Source: Callorhinus ursinus
Lineage: Eukaryota; Chordata; Mammalia; Carnivora; Otariidae
Direction of reading: 5' to 3'
Length of the DNA: 64,000 nt
Assembly: GCF_003265705.1 (NCBI RefSeq)
Contig: NW_020312935.1
Location: forward strand, 4,638,386-4,702,385
Numbering within the stretch: the stretch's first letter is position 1; every line of letters starts with the position of its first letter. The translations under genes and the position numbers were made by a program. This document shows, piece after piece, positions 10,426-20,334 of this stretch. The notes under the pieces are model-generated. The model saw nothing but the letters and a program-made list of their open reading frames with translations. It did not search any database and had not been told where the DNA came from.

Positions 10426-11204
10426 CCCCGGAGTCCACAAGGCTGTGCCCCGCAAAAGAGCACTCAGCTCTGGAGGAGAGTCCGGGCCTCCTCTGTGCTT
10501 CCAGGTCACACGCTCTGACAAGGGCCGCAGCTGGTGGGAGGGTGGGGACTCCTTTCCTTGGCACTGAGGCTCCAGAGGGACCAGCACCAACCCTCCTCTC
10601 TCTTTCTCTCCTATGCCAACAGGATGGTGATGCTGGTCATGGCCACATCGCTGCAGAATATAGTGAGTGTGATTTGGGATGTTGTTTGCGTTGCCCGTGA
10701 AGGATGGGAAAACAGGTGTATTCTGAAACCTCAGGAAACACACGGGCAGGGCATTTCATAATTCGTTATAGCAAGCCCGTCGCCTGCCAATGATGGCACA
10801 GATTTGGGGTCCTCTCACGTTAACCAATAGCAGGATTCAAAACACAAAATATGTTCAGCTCTCTTCCCCAAAGCAACGCGCTTCACTTGCCAGGAATGGA
10901 ATTTTCACACATTTAAGGTCAAAGTGAAATTTCTGGGAGGGATCTCAGTGAATCATAAAGCTAGTCACCACGTGCAGCGGCTCTGAATAGGAGGAAACTG
11001 CAACAACAATATGCTGAGTTTTTCAAACACTGGCCTGTGGGCAGCTCAGGATCCTGAGCCCTGGGTGACCTTCCTAACAGAAAAATCACCTTGGGTTAAA
11101 TTAGCAAAGCCGCGTTCTGAATAATTCACCGGCAAAACAAACTGTGTTGCCCCTTAGAAAGGAGGAAATGACACTGGGTAGTCGCCTAACTCTGGGCCAA
11201 GGCC
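10426..11204. other. Moderately GC-rich sequence, no feature recognised
   Basis: Overlapping open frames of 75-119 codons exist on both strands at 10374-10761. None matches a family I know, and none has splice-site context I can defend. No repeat is recognised from 10760 to 11200. Confidence 0.5.
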
Positions 11205-11375
11205 AGCATGAGCCCTTTAACGTGCTCTCACTCACTCCTCACTCCTGTGAGGGATGTCCTGTCAACGTGCCCGGGCCACAGGTGAGGAGACAGAGCCCAA
11301 CGAGGAGAGGTACCTTACCTAAATGTCAAACATCTACAAAGCACCTGACAGAAGATTCTAATCCAGATGTGTTTG
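11205..11375 (-). mobile_element. MIR fragment, antisense
   Basis: 'ctgtgagggatgtcctgtca', 'aggtgaggagacagagccca' and 'gattctaatccagatgtgt' match the reverse complement of MIR: gaggaaactgaggc region, then the region over the tRNA-like box. Confidence 0.6.
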
Positions 11376-11734
11376 ACTCTGAAACAGATGTTTTTTAAAT
11401 GTCTCAAAGTCACTTTGCAAAACAAACTATATATATTTTAATCTCTTAAACTTGAAAAAAAAAATCACTCCTATAGCATATGCTATCCCCACACTGTGGT
11501 TTATATTCTGAGACCAGATGGTAAAATAAAAACCAACAGTCCTTTCCAGCACTCACTCAAGTTCTGGTCATACTCTTCTACACTCAAGGCAGAGCTAAAT
11601 ACATTTGATGTGGTACCCAAGGAGCAGATTCCACATTTCAAGCTCAGTATGTGTTTCCATTGGACCTGACTTTCGCTAAGGTTTGCCCCATTTTCTCTTT
11701 AGTAAGTAATTGTAAGACCAACTAACATTTATTT
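11376..11734. other. AT-rich sequence, no feature recognised
   Basis: No repeat or coding signal I can name. A short A-run lies at 11455-11464. Confidence 0.5.
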
Positions 11735-11875
11735 ATGAAGTTGTCTTTCCTAACACCTTATTATAAAAACTTTCAAACATATACATGAGTTGAAAGGATT
11801 TCACAGGGAACACTCATATACCCACCAGCTAGATTCTACCATTAACATTTTACTATAAATTTTTAAATTGTTTTT
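11735..11875 (-). mobile_element. Old LINE-1 3'-region fragment, antisense
   Basis: 'caaacatatacatgagttga', 'cactcatatacccaccagct' and 'ctaccattaacatttta' are the usual antisense LINE-1 3'-UTR phrases. The same class recurs near 27890 and 63490. Confidence 0.7.
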
Positions 11876-11879
11876 AATA

Positions 11880-12220
11880 GGTGCCAAGAACTCTGCATGC
11901 ATTATCTCACTTAATCCATGAAAAACTCTCTGAAGCTCCTATTGCTAATCCTGTTTAATGGAGGAGGAAATTAAGGCTCAAAAGTTAAAGTGAGGGGTAC
12001 CTGGGTGGCTCAGTCAGTTAAGCATCTGCCTTGGGCCCAGGTCATGATCCCAGGCTCCTGGGATCGAGCCCCACATTGGGCTCCTTGCTCAGCAGGGAGC
12101 CTGCTTCTCCCTCTCCCACTCCCCCTGCTTGTGTTCCCTCTCTCGCTGTGTCTCTCTCTGTCAAATAAATGAATAAAATCTTAAAAAAAAAAAAAAGTTA
12201 AAGTGGCAGACAAGTTTGTC
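11880..12220 (-). mobile_element. MIR, antisense, interrupted by a Can-SINE
   Basis: 'gcattatctcacttaatcca', 'tcctgtttaatggaggagga' and 'aaattaaggctcaaaagtta' are antisense MIR. The Can-SINE at 11993-12193 splits it, and the MIR resumes at 12206 with 'gcagacaagtttg'. Confidence 0.75.
11993..12193 (+). mobile_element. Can-SINE, long form, inside MIR
   Basis: aggggtacctgggtggctca head through AAATAAATGAATAAAATCTT and poly-A. The 12-bp TSD aaagttaaagtg is perfect at 11981-11992 and 12194-12205. Confidence 0.97.
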
Positions 12221-12439
12221 TACAAAACCACTTCTCTAGTTATACTCACAAAGATGGAGGCCAACCTGAGCTGAATTTAATGGAATTTTATTAGCTCAGT
12301 TAATGTTGGAAATTTGTTTTCTGAAACAGAGAAGGAGTTTCCAGATGTAAAACTCAACAAAAGGAGTCTATATGCTGAACAGAAGGGATTTGTTCTTTTG
12401 TATTTCATAGTTGGTATTGATTTTTTTTATTAAAAAAAA

Positions 12440-12600
12440 TGTAAAGCAGAGATAGAGACCCAAAGATGTTCACTACAGTGTTATTTAAAATGAGAAAATT
12501 TGGAAACAATCTAAATGCCCCAAATTAGAAAAACAGCTGACTATGGTATGCTCAAAAGACGGCATCTGATGCAAATGTTAAAACTTGTTTATTTGCCTAA
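12440..12600 (+). mobile_element. LINE-1 3' fragment, sense
   Basis: 'ccaaagatgttcactacagt', 'ggaaacaatctaaatgcccc' and 'gctgactatggtatgctc' match sense LINE-1 3' sequence (…tttggaaacaacctaaatgtcc…). It continues across the SINE at 12619. Confidence 0.75.
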
Positions 12601-12618
12601 TAGAAATACTTGTCAATC

Positions 12619-12816
12619 CCGGGGCACCTGGGTGGCTCAGTTGGTTAAACATCTGCCTTCAGTTCCGGTCATGATCTCAGGGTCCTGGGACTGAGCCCCA
12701 CATCGGGATCCTCGCTCAGTGGGAGTCTGCTGGTCCCTCTGCCCCTCCCCCTGCTTGTGCATGCTCTCTCTCCCTCTAATAAATAAATAAAATCATTTTT
12801 AAAAAACAGAAAAAAA
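12619..12816 (+). mobile_element. Can-SINE, long form
   Basis: ccggggcacctgggtggctc head, AAATAAATAAAATC tail. An 18-bp TSD tagaaatacttgtcaatc (12601-12618) and tagaaatatttgtcaatc (12817-12834) differs at one base. Confidence 0.97.
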
Positions 12817-12834
12817 TAGAAATATTTGTCAATC

Positions 12835-13260
12835 GAGCATGGGACATATGTGCACAATCCAAATGTAATCATGATAGTCAGGAACGTAAAGGCTAAGATT
12901 GCATATCATTCTCTCTGGCCTAGGAAAGTAAGAGATTGAGTATCAGGATCAGAAAGGCATAGAACTCCAGGAGGAAAGGATTTGCAAAGGGCAGTATCAT
13001 CTGCGACACGTATTAGGTGCATTGAGCTCAGTCCTGAAAAGCCTAACGTAAGGTACCGCACAACAGAACAGCAGCATCCTTCATGGTGCACACATCTGCT
13101 GAGTGCTCATTAGATGCAGATACTGGAGACTCACTGGGGGAGAGAAAGGATTCCTTTCTCTGTGAGCATGGCAGGCCGTAGGGGAAGTAAGCATCTTACC
13201 CGTACTCTGGGTCACATCAAATGACTGGCTTAGGAAAGACTCTTCCATCTGTTAATACTC
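12835..13260. other. Mostly unrecognised sequence
   Basis: 12835-12900 continues the LINE-1 flank. A weak L2-like motif ('ctgctgagtgctcattagat') lies near 13095. Nothing else is recognised. Confidence 0.45.
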
Positions 13261-13261
13261 A

Positions 13262-13450
13262 GAGCAATGGTTCTCAAACAGGGGCAGTCTTCGCGACCCC
13301 TCACCCCCAGGGATGTTTGGCAACATCTGCAGACACTTCTGCAGTGGCAGTGGTGGTGGTGCCACTGGCATCTATGGGCACAGGTCAGGGACACTGCCAA
13401 CCACCTAAAAGGCACAGAACAGCCCCCCACCCTATGTCAGTAGTACTGAT
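13262..13450 (+). mobile_element. Old MER-type DNA transposon remnant, copy 2
   Basis: Begins 'gagcaatggttctcaaacag' and contains 'cccagggatgtttggcaaca', 'ccactggcatctatgggcac' and 'ggtcagggacactgccaacc'. This is the sense version of the copies at 8006 and 57222. The gaatggttctcaaac start is the expected hAT-type terminus. Confidence 0.7.
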
Positions 13451-13515
13451 GACGAGAAACGACCCACAGAGACTCTCGGGATTCTCTCTTAGAAGTTACA
13501 GAGAACGAGAAACCT

Positions 13516-13528
13516 GGGGGGGGGGGGG
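13516..13528 (+). repeat. Homopolymer G run (13 G)
   Basis: Thirteen consecutive G in otherwise ordinary sequence. Prone to length variation and to sequencing error. Confidence 0.95.
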
Positions 13529-14240
13529 AAGGGTGTCTCCAAGAAAGTGGCAGGTCCGTGGGCATGTGTGCTCAGGGAAAGAGGATGTGCCTGGGTGATT
13601 ATGAAGGTGATAAGACAAACCTATGTCAAGAGACGGTCCCAAGTTACTGAGACTCCTACTCCAAAAGTTAATTTGTAAATTGCTTCTTTGGCATGTCTTG
13701 GGTCCCCTGCCTGCCTCCGTCCAGAAGGAGTCCATATGGTGAAATGAAAGGCTCTGGAGATGAAATCGGAAGATCTGGGTGAAACCCCAACTTTGTAATA
13801 GTGAAAGCCACCTTACTTTTCTGAGCCCCCATTTCCACTTTTGAGAACTGGGGATGGAAATGCTCCCCCTCCCACCACGGAGATGAGAGCAGGTGTTTGA
13901 ACATGCCTGGCTCTCTGCAGAGGCTCAAAGGTGATACTTTTTCACTGTTTGTATGTTCACAATGTGTCATCACGAGAAAAGAGTGGTTTGTGCAACAGAA
14001 CATACTGTATGCATCCAATCTTTGCTCAATTCTGAATATCTGCCAAGAAAACAGTCTAGAGGTAATTATATCAGATGGCTAACACAAATTGAGTGAGGAG
14101 ACACAAAACAAAAGCAAAACAGAAATATATTACCTTTGGAATTAGGTAGTAAATACATGTTATTTCAACTGTTGAAAGTTATTTTTGTCAAAAGATATTT
14201 TATGGGGAAAAAAGATATTTTATGATGTGAGGAAATACCT
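13529..14240. other. No feature recognised
   Basis: Unique-looking sequence. A possible MIR scrap ('cttttctgagcccccatttc') lies near 13815. Small open frames on both strands carry no recognisable domain. Confidence 0.45.
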
Positions 14241-14253
14241 AGGATATAATTTA

Positions 14254-14444
14254 TTTTTTTTAAGTTTAAGATTTATTTATTTGACAGAGAGAGAGTGCAC
14301 CAGTGGGCAGAGCAGCAAGCAGAGGGAGAGGGAGAAGCAGGCTCCCCACTGAGCAAAGAGCCTGACCTGGGACTTGATCCCAGGACTCCCAGGATCATGA
14401 CCTGAGCCGAAGGCAGATGCCTGACTGAGCCACCCAGGCGCCCC
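14254..14444 (-). mobile_element. Can-SINE, long form, minus strand
   Basis: T-rich start, agatttatttatttgacag, AG-rich tract, and gccacccaggcgcccc end. TSD: aggatataattta (14241-14253) and aagatacaattta (14446-14458), two differences. Confidence 0.95.
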
Positions 14445-14491
14445 TAAGATACAATTTAAACAAGAACAAAAGCAAAGTAGAAATTGTAAAG

Positions 14492-14925
14492 AGCTGTGCT
14501 GTCCAGTACAGTAGCCACAAGCCCCATGTGGCTAGTCTGAATTGAGATATGCTACAGTGTAGAAAAAGAAAGATTTCAAAGACTCAAAGAAATTGTAAAG
14601 TATCTCATTAATAATTTTAGTAGTGAGGGGCACCTGGCTGGCTCAGTCAGTGGAGTGTGCAACTCTTGATCTCAGGGTTGTGATTTCAAGCCCCACATGG
14701 GGTGGAAATTACTAAAAAAAAAATAAATAAACTGAAAAAAATAATTTTAATAGTGAGTACATGAGGAAACGATTATAGCTTGGGTCTACTGTGTGAAATA
14801 AAATATACTGTTAAAAGTAATTTTACCTGTGTTCATTTTTCTTTAACGAGTCTACCAAAACATTTAAAATGACACGTGTGGCTCACATTTGTGGTTCACA
14901 TATTCCTTTTTGGTAGTGCTGATGT
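14492..14925 (+). mobile_element. hAT-Charlie-like MER element, near full length, split by a SINE
   Basis: Starts 'gctgtgctgtccagtacagt' and contains 'agtctgaattgagatatgct' and 'gtgaaataaaatatactgtt'. It ends with 'gtgtggctcacatttgtgg' and 'tggtagtgctg'. The two ends are the partly inverted termini of a non-autonomous element, and relatives lie at 7240 and 47820. A short Can-SINE sits inside at 14628-14740. Confidence 0.75.
14628..14740 (+). mobile_element. Can-SINE, short form
   Basis: ggggcacctggctggctcag head, 'caagccccacatggggtgg', then a directly appended A-rich tail. A 17-bp TSD ataattttagtagtgag (14611-14627) and ataattttaatagtgag (14741-14757), one difference. Shows that the short form is also a retroposed unit with its own ends. 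Confidence 0.96.
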
Positions 14926-14939
14926 AAACAATATAAACT

Positions 14940-15090
14940 TGACTGTATGATGAAAAAAAATGCAGAGAGAAAAAAAAAAAACAGAATGGAAAAATACCAA
15001 ACTCATCGCTATGACTGAACCTAAATGGCAGGATTATGGGTGACTTTCTCAGCTTCCTTACACTTTTCTGTGTTTCCCTAATGTTCTATG
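14940..15090 (+). mobile_element. LINE-1 3'-end fragment, sense
   Basis: 'ggcaggattatgggtgactt' followed by 'acacttttctgtgtttccc' is the late 3' UTR pattern of old LINE-1 copies. Short. Confidence 0.6.
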
Positions 15091-15595
15091 GGGAGCACGG
15101 ATCCCTGTGATAATCTGGAAAAGGGCAAAATGAGTCTAGATTCTCTCCTGTATTCCAGGGCAAAAACTGTTCTTTCTCAAAATGCATCGTGTTGGGACTG
15201 TTACTTTGTAGGTTGAAAAAGGATTTTCTAGCTGGCCGCCCTCTCCTTTGGTCCTGGGTAGAAGGGGAAGGTCTGACCATTCTGCTCCCCGCTCTCCCTA
15301 GGGGCAGGGCGATCTTCTCTGGGCCTTTCCCGCAAAAAGGGAACAGAGGGTGTGAAGAGGGTGAGGAGCGGTTCCCCGTGGATGCTCAGAACATCCCTGG
15401 GCAAGGAAATGAGTCATCCGGTGAGTCAGCCCCACCACCCTGCTTTCATTCTCGGTATTGTTCCATGTCGCTGCCCCTGTGTCTGTCACCCTTTCCCCTG
15501 AACCGCATGTGTGGCCTTGAGTTGGCCCAGGCAGCCCTGGCTGAGAAGGGCTCCTGGGTGCTGAGTATCTAAGGTGTGTCTTTCCCAGTGCCACC
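15091..15595. other. Repeat-free, moderately GC-rich interval
   Basis: No recognised repeat. Contains the paired AP-1 motifs described separately. Open frames (127 codons plus, 98 codons minus) overlap and match nothing I know, so the interval is treated as candidate non-coding regulatory sequence. Confidence 0.5.
15410..15428 (+). promoter_or_regulatory. Paired AP-1 / NF-E2-type motifs
   Basis: Two exact TGAGTCA heptamers start at 15410 and 15422, 12 bases apart (a little over one helical turn). The second continues as TGAGTCAGC, the NF-E2/MAF-type extension. Paired sites of this kind are known in enhancers such as the beta-globin HS2 core. Activity here is inference from motif and context only. 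Confidence 0.45.
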
Positions 15596-15599
15596 TGTG

Positions 15600-15775
15600 G
15601 TCACACCTTCATAGCTACCCATTCAACGCAGGTGGGAGCAGTATTCTCATTTCAAAAATGAGGAAACTGAGGCACAGGGGGGCTAACGACTTGACCAAGG
15701 GCTCACCGCTAGGAAGAGGGAGAGGTGAGCTTCAAGTTCCAGCTGGACTCCAGAGCTTGTTCTCTGAACCGTGGC
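15600..15775 (-). mobile_element. MIR, antisense
   Basis: 'attctcatttcaaaaatgag', 'gaaactgaggcacagggggg', 'gacttgaccaagggctcacc' and 'tccagagcttgttctctgaa' are antisense MIR in order. Confidence 0.85.
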
Positions 15776-16329
15776 GGGTCCCCAGCGCTCTGTCTTTCCC
15801 ACAGCGCGCACCTAGGTCCACACCAGGCAAGACTGAGAAGTATCTAAGTGGTGCCTTTCTGCTGCCCTCTACTTCAGGTGCCCGGGTCTTGATGTGGGCT
15901 GCACACCCAAAATATAGGTGGTCTGCTTGCCCTCTTCCAAAATCTGTGCCTGGGACAGAGTCAGAGTTGGATATCAGACATTTACACCAAAGTGTATGAC
16001 TTTAGGCCTATAGGGACACCTTTGGGGAGCAACTCTAGGTGAAAGCCTATCCCAGTCGAAAGGGTGAAAGACTAAAAGGAATTTAAGCCAGGGGGAGGCA
16101 CGTGAGGGCGATACCTGGAGGAGAAGGAGGGTGTTCACGGTTCTGCTCCCCGAAGAGAACAGGAGCCCACCTACTCAGGGAGCCAAGTCTGGCCTTGGGG
16201 TTATTAGCAGGGCAGGTGGGGCAGGGCCAAGTACGCAATGCTCATGTGATGTGGCTGCCACAGAATACCACCCCCTCACAGATTCCACCAGGGGAGAGTC
16301 ATGCCCAGGCAGTAAGCATTTCTCTGCCT
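15776..16329. other. Moderately GC-rich sequence, no repeat recognised
   Basis: A plus-strand open frame runs from inside the MIR to 15999 (141 codons), but part of it is MIR sequence, so it is not treated as coding. A 12-of-14 match to the reverse CTCF core (ctgccctctacttc, 15862-15875) is present. Confidence 0.45.
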
Positions 16330-16660
16330 TGTAAATCTTTTTGATTTTTAAAAATAATGTAATGTGTGTATATGTAATACATTCACATGGTTCAAAAATT
16401 ATATAAGGGTTATAATAAACATTATATATAATATTATTATATAATTTCTGAGCCATGTGAATGTATTACACACACAAACACACAGAGAAGTTATTTTTAA
16501 AAGTCTTCCTCCTACGGGGTCCCCATCTCCCAGTTCCTCCCGCACCCCCATACTGACTGTTGTTATTAGCTTCCTGTGTATCTTTTCAGAGTTTCTTTCT
16601 ACATAGACAAATAAATACACACACACACAGACACACACGCTGCCACCCTTCCTTCTCTAC
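16330..16660 (-). mobile_element. Old LINE-type 3'-region repeat with an inverted duplication
   Basis: 'gtaatacattcacatggttc' followed by CT-rich 'cccatctcccagttcctccc' and 'cttcctgtgtatcttttcag' resembles a common antisense LINE 3'-region repeat. Its first part has been copied in inverted orientation (see hairpin at 16374-16469). CA-rich stretches at 16468-16484 and 16615-16640 flank it. Confidence 0.55.
16374..16469. repeat. Hairpin: 33-bp inverted repeat with 30-base loop
   Basis: Left arm 16374-16406 begins gtaatacattcacatgg, and the right arm 16437-16469 ends ccatgtgaatgtattac. The arms match at 31 of 33 positions. The loop (16407-16436) is itself AT-rich and partly self-complementary. 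In RNA from the plus strand one of the two mismatches is a G-U wobble. Confidence 0.95.
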
Positions 16661-16759
16661 AGAATTTGCAGGCTGTTTCCACAAAAGTAAAAATGCTGGA
16701 GAGAACACATCGTTACCAACGCTTCAGTGAAAAGGAGTCCATAGGTGTTTTCTTCTGGG

Positions 16760-17245
16760 GAGGGACTGGATGACGCGGGCCCTTTTCCTTTGTTTTCACA
16801 TTTTTAAAAAGTCAGCTTTCATGAGACAGGACAAATGCACGCAGTCGTGTAGCCACTACCACAATCAAGATACGGAACGAATTCTCTCATGTCCCTCTCT
16901 GGCCACCATCCGCCCCCATCTCCAGCCCCTAGCAACCACTGCTATGTTCTCTGTCCTGATAGTTTTGCTTTTTCCAGAATGTCATGTAAATGGATCATGC
17001 CATATGTAATTTTTTGTGTCTAACTCCTTTCACTTAGCAGACTTGTGTTCCACTGTATGGATGTACCACAGTTTGCCTATCCATTCATCAGCTGAAGGGC
17101 ATTAGGGTTGTTTGCAGTTAGGGGCAATTATCAGTAGAATTTCCATAGACTTTCATATACAGGTTTTTGTGTGAACATACATTTTCATTTCTCATTGATC
17201 GATATGTAGGAGTGGTATTACGGGGTCATATGGAGAGTGGCTAAC
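16760..17245 (-). mobile_element. LINE-1 3'-UTR fragment, antisense
   Basis: 'gtgtagccactaccacaatc', 'ccactgtatggatgtaccac', 'cctatccattcatcagctga' and 'tttttgtgtgaacatacatt' are the antisense LINE-1 3'-end series in correct order, ending 'ggggtcatatgg'. Confidence 0.9.
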
Positions 17246-17249
17246 ATCT

Positions 17250-17440
17250 CCTTTTTAATCCTTACAATAGCCCCATGATCTGGTCTTGCCAGCTTACTCT
17301 CAGTGGGGAAATCTGAGGGCAAGCGTGTTTTAGTAGCCTGTCTCCCACATTATCCATCAGATAAGCAGCAGAGGTGGGATTTGAACTCATATCTAACAAA
17401 ACACCAACTTCCTGCTTCTAACTTTGAGGTAACACTGGCT
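17250..17440 (-). mobile_element. MIR, antisense
   Basis: 'ttaatccttacaatagcccc', 'gcagaggtgggatttgaact' and 'acaccaacttcctgctt' are antisense MIR in order. Confidence 0.75.
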
Positions 17441-18720
17441 TTTTGCCACTGTTAAAAGGGGTCTGTGACATCTAGGTGGAAGAGCTAAAGTCACAGATGG
17501 AATCCAAACCTCACTTTCTTTCTACTTTTGGCTCTCTTATGAGAATTCAGTCCTCTCGTTGCGAGGAAATCCTAGTGGGGCCCCCTCTAGGCTGGTAGTA
17601 CACTCTGTTGCCTCAAGAATATTAGCTTTCCCAAAGGGAACGATTCCTAATGTTTATGAGTGGGTAAGGAATGTGCTCTTAAAAGTTTATAGTTCACTTA
17701 ACATGCATCATCTCATCAGAGAACGATTTCATGAGGGGGTGGACCTGTCTCTCCCTGTAACCCACCCACAGAGCCACCGACACCTGCTGAGCACTGTGTG
17801 GAGGGAGCCTATTTATGACCCTTATTATTTCACTCTCTTCTGAGCTGTACACCCCTCCCTTTGTGCAATGACAAGCTGGCAATTCCAAACGCCCTCCTGG
17901 CACGCCTGGATTGGCAGGGTGGTGGCCTGGAAAGGGCTCGGGCCCAGGACTCCAGTCCTTCCCTTAGGATTTTTTTGGGGGCCTTAGGAAGGCTGCTGAG
18001 TGCCCAGCCTGGGTCCCAGCACCGGGGAGGCAGTCGGCAAACGATGGTCCCCTTCCCTTTTCCTGAGAAAGAGAGACAGGTACCGAGCTAGCAAGCAAGC
18101 CACTGGAGGTGAGTCTCTATCGCCGGAGTGCTGTGTGCTTTAGGCAAGTCACCTCCCTACACTGTGCGTTTAGTTTCCACATTCAGAAAAGTAGACCAGG
18201 CCCAAGTTCACGGTATGGAATGTAATTGTAAATGTAGCCTTTCAGCCTAAAGAAGAGGAATTAAGGGAAAAACCCCTATATCTCCTGGCTGCCTAGAAGG
18301 CCTTGCCCTCTCCAAGCAGAGAGAAGGTCGTGACAGCCGTGGAGAGGCTGCTGGATGTAGCAGGGAGAAGCCTGAATCTTACTGACCACATAAAGCCAGG
18401 CCCACCCACGGAGCTGAGGGAATGCCTCAGAGATGGACTCTCTGCATCACACTCGTTGTAGGGGCTTGTGAGTCTCTCTAGAGTGGGAATAACAGTGCAT
18501 CTTCCTCCTTGGATTGTGGGGCTGGGGATCTGGAGGACATATGTTCCTTGCTTAGCTACCTCACTGGATTGTTGGCAGGTGAAGTGAGAGTGTGTGAGCC
18601 AGAAATCTCACACGAGTTTCTTGTGGCCACCACAGAGGGTGACCAACTTGTCCTGATTTGCAATAGAAGTCCCACCTCCCAGAAAACTCCTTAGTCCCGG
18701 GCAAACCAGGACAGCTATTC
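17441..18720. other. Mostly unrecognised unique-looking sequence
   Basis: Possible short sense MIR scrap at 18115-18200 ('ctttaggcaagtcacctccc'). Open frames up to 94 codons show no domain. No Can-SINE in this 1.3 kb. Confidence 0.45.
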
Positions 18721-18755
18721 ACCCGACCTACACACCCTTTTTTTTTTTTTTTAAT
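18640..18755. mobile_element. Possible ancient repeat end plus T-run
   Basis: 'acttgtcctgatttgcaata', 'agtcccacctcccagaaaac' and 'tcccgggcaaaccaggacag' resemble a widespread mammalian repeat terminus that I cannot name. A run of about 16 T follows at 18737-18752. Confidence 0.4.
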
Positions 18756-19090
18756 CAAACTCATAGCCAATGTTCAAAGTTTAGAATTTCACATTAAACA
18801 TTCCAAATGTCTGGAATCCCTTAAACACCGTAGTATCTGGCAACTCTGTGCCCACATGCACACATGGAAACAATGGGCTGGGGCTGAGTGGTAGCAGCTT
18901 CCCTTAGAGGGGCCAAGCACTTGCCACTTTGCCACGGTCCCCATCACTTCCTCCTGTCTTATACACATCCATCGACTTCACTCACTGATATTAGCTTATA
19001 GCACTGGAGTTTGCCACCCTTGGTGCAAATTCACTCGAACATCTGAAGAGTTTAAAAATTTATGACGAAACTTTCAAAAAGTTGCCTCTA
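18756..19090. other. No feature recognised
   Basis: Unique-looking sequence between the T-run and a Can-SINE. Confidence 0.45.
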
Positions 19091-19298
19091 GGGGCGCCTG
19101 GGTGGCTCAGTCGGTTAGGCATCTGACTGGCTCAGGTCATGATCTCAGGGTCCTGGGATCAGCCCCACATGGGGCCCTGATCTCAGTGGGGAGTCTGTTT
19201 CTCCCTCTCCCTCTCTCCCCACTCCACCCCTGCTCCTACATGCTCTCTTGCTCTCTCTCAAATAATAGATAAAATCTTTTTTAAATAAATAAATAAAT
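19091..19298 (+). mobile_element. Can-SINE, long form
   Basis: ggggcgcctgggtggctcag head, CT-rich tract, AATAATAGATAAAATC and an AAAT tail. The likely TSD is gttgcctcta against ttgcccctag at both ends. Confidence 0.95.
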
Positions 19299-19387
19299 TT
19301 GCCCCTAGGTTGCTCTTTTTCAAATGGTCCAAGACAGGAACATTTTAATGGCTATAAAGCACCATCAATTTTCTCACTAATGTTCTT

Positions 19388-19431
19388 TTTTAAGATTTTA
19401 TTTATTTGAGAAAGAAACAGCACGCGCGCGT

Positions 19432-19471
<40 letters not shown>

Positions 19472-19533
19472 ACAAGTTGGGGGGAGGGGCAGAGGGAGAG
19501 GGAGCTTAACTGGCTGAGCCACCCAGGCAGCCC
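19388..19533 (-). mobile_element. Can-SINE, minus strand, internally deleted, with CG/AG expansion
   Basis: T-rich start and agattttatttatttgag, then an expanded CG run (19421-19440) and AG run (19441-19466). It jumps directly to 'aactggctgagccacccagg', so the middle of the element (the gcaggctcccc…gatcatgacc part) is missing. TSD: tcactaatgttctt and tcactgatgttctt. Confidence 0.9.
19421..19466 (+). repeat. (CG)n followed by (AG)n
   Basis: Twenty bases of alternating pyrimidine/purine with eight CpG, followed by about thirteen AG units. Alternating CG is the classic left-handed (Z) DNA former. Methylated CpG normally decays fast, so an intact run is unusual. Confidence 0.95.
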
Positions 19534-19664
19534 TTCACTGATGTTCTTCATTAAAAAACAAAGTAATGTAGACAGTAAGAATCTACATTATTTTGACATA
19601 AACTTAAAAGGGCTGTCATTTTTTTTTTATGTAAAAGAAATGTTTTCCTCCTGAACTGACCCTC

Positions 19665-20215
19665 AAGCACAAATTCTAGTTGCAAGTAACAGAAATATAA
19701 TCTAAAGCAGTTTAAGGAGGAAGACAGAATGAGAGTGCAAGAGAGGGAGACAGTGGAGGGGGGAGTGGGGGGCGGGGAGAGAGAGAACTGACTGATTTAA
19801 AAGGTTCTGGAACCTAACGCAGACCAGTAGGAGTGGAGGCCTGGATCCAGGGTCAATTGGATTCAGAGAGACTTGGGCTCTGCCCCAGCCAGGACTCTGT
19901 TCCAGCTTCTCTTTGCAAATCACCTTTATTCTCAGCTTCTGCACATGGAGGAAAAAAGGAGCAAAGGCAACTCTGGGCTCACAGTTTTACTGTCTGAACC
20001 CCAAAAGAGGGGGGAAAGGATGGGTGGTGAGCAGTGGTGGTTAATCTCTTTTCTACCCATTGGAAGATGCAGTCAGAAAATTCCTAGGGAAGAGTTCTGA
20101 TTGGCCTGGCTTAGTTTCCATGGCTGTTCCTAGACCAATCAGGGATCTGTTCCCAGAAGAAAGGAGGGACGGATGTTAGGCAGGTCCAAGTCATAGCCAC
20201 TAATAGCACTAATAG
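19665..20215 (+). mobile_element. Ancient dispersed repeat with paired CCAAT-type boxes
   Basis: 'agttgcaagtaacagaaata', 'cagttttactgtctgaaccc', 'gttctgattggcctgg' and 'gaccaatcaggg' parallel a second region at 58930-59290 ('agctgcaagtaatagaaact' … 'gcaaccaatcagaccagg'). Two copies in the same order indicate an old repeat. The family name is not assigned. A purine-rich GGGAG stretch lies at 19735-19785. Confidence 0.5.
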
Positions 20216-20282
20216 GTGGGTTATGTGGGTTGAAATGAGCTCCAGGGCCCTCCAGGCTGGAAAGCTCTTCTCTGCAGTCTAG

Positions 20283-20323
20283 TGGGGGGTTTTTTTGTTG
20301 TTTTTTTGTTTTTGTTTTTTTGT
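20283..20323 (+). repeat. T-rich low complexity
   Basis: GGGGGG followed by T-runs separated by single G (TTTTTTTG units). Confidence 0.9.
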
Positions 20324-20334
20324 ACCAATTACAG

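Noticed and set aside
16104..16115. gtgagggcgat-like match to the start of 7SK RNA
   Set aside because: Only about 11 bases match and the following bases diverge at once.
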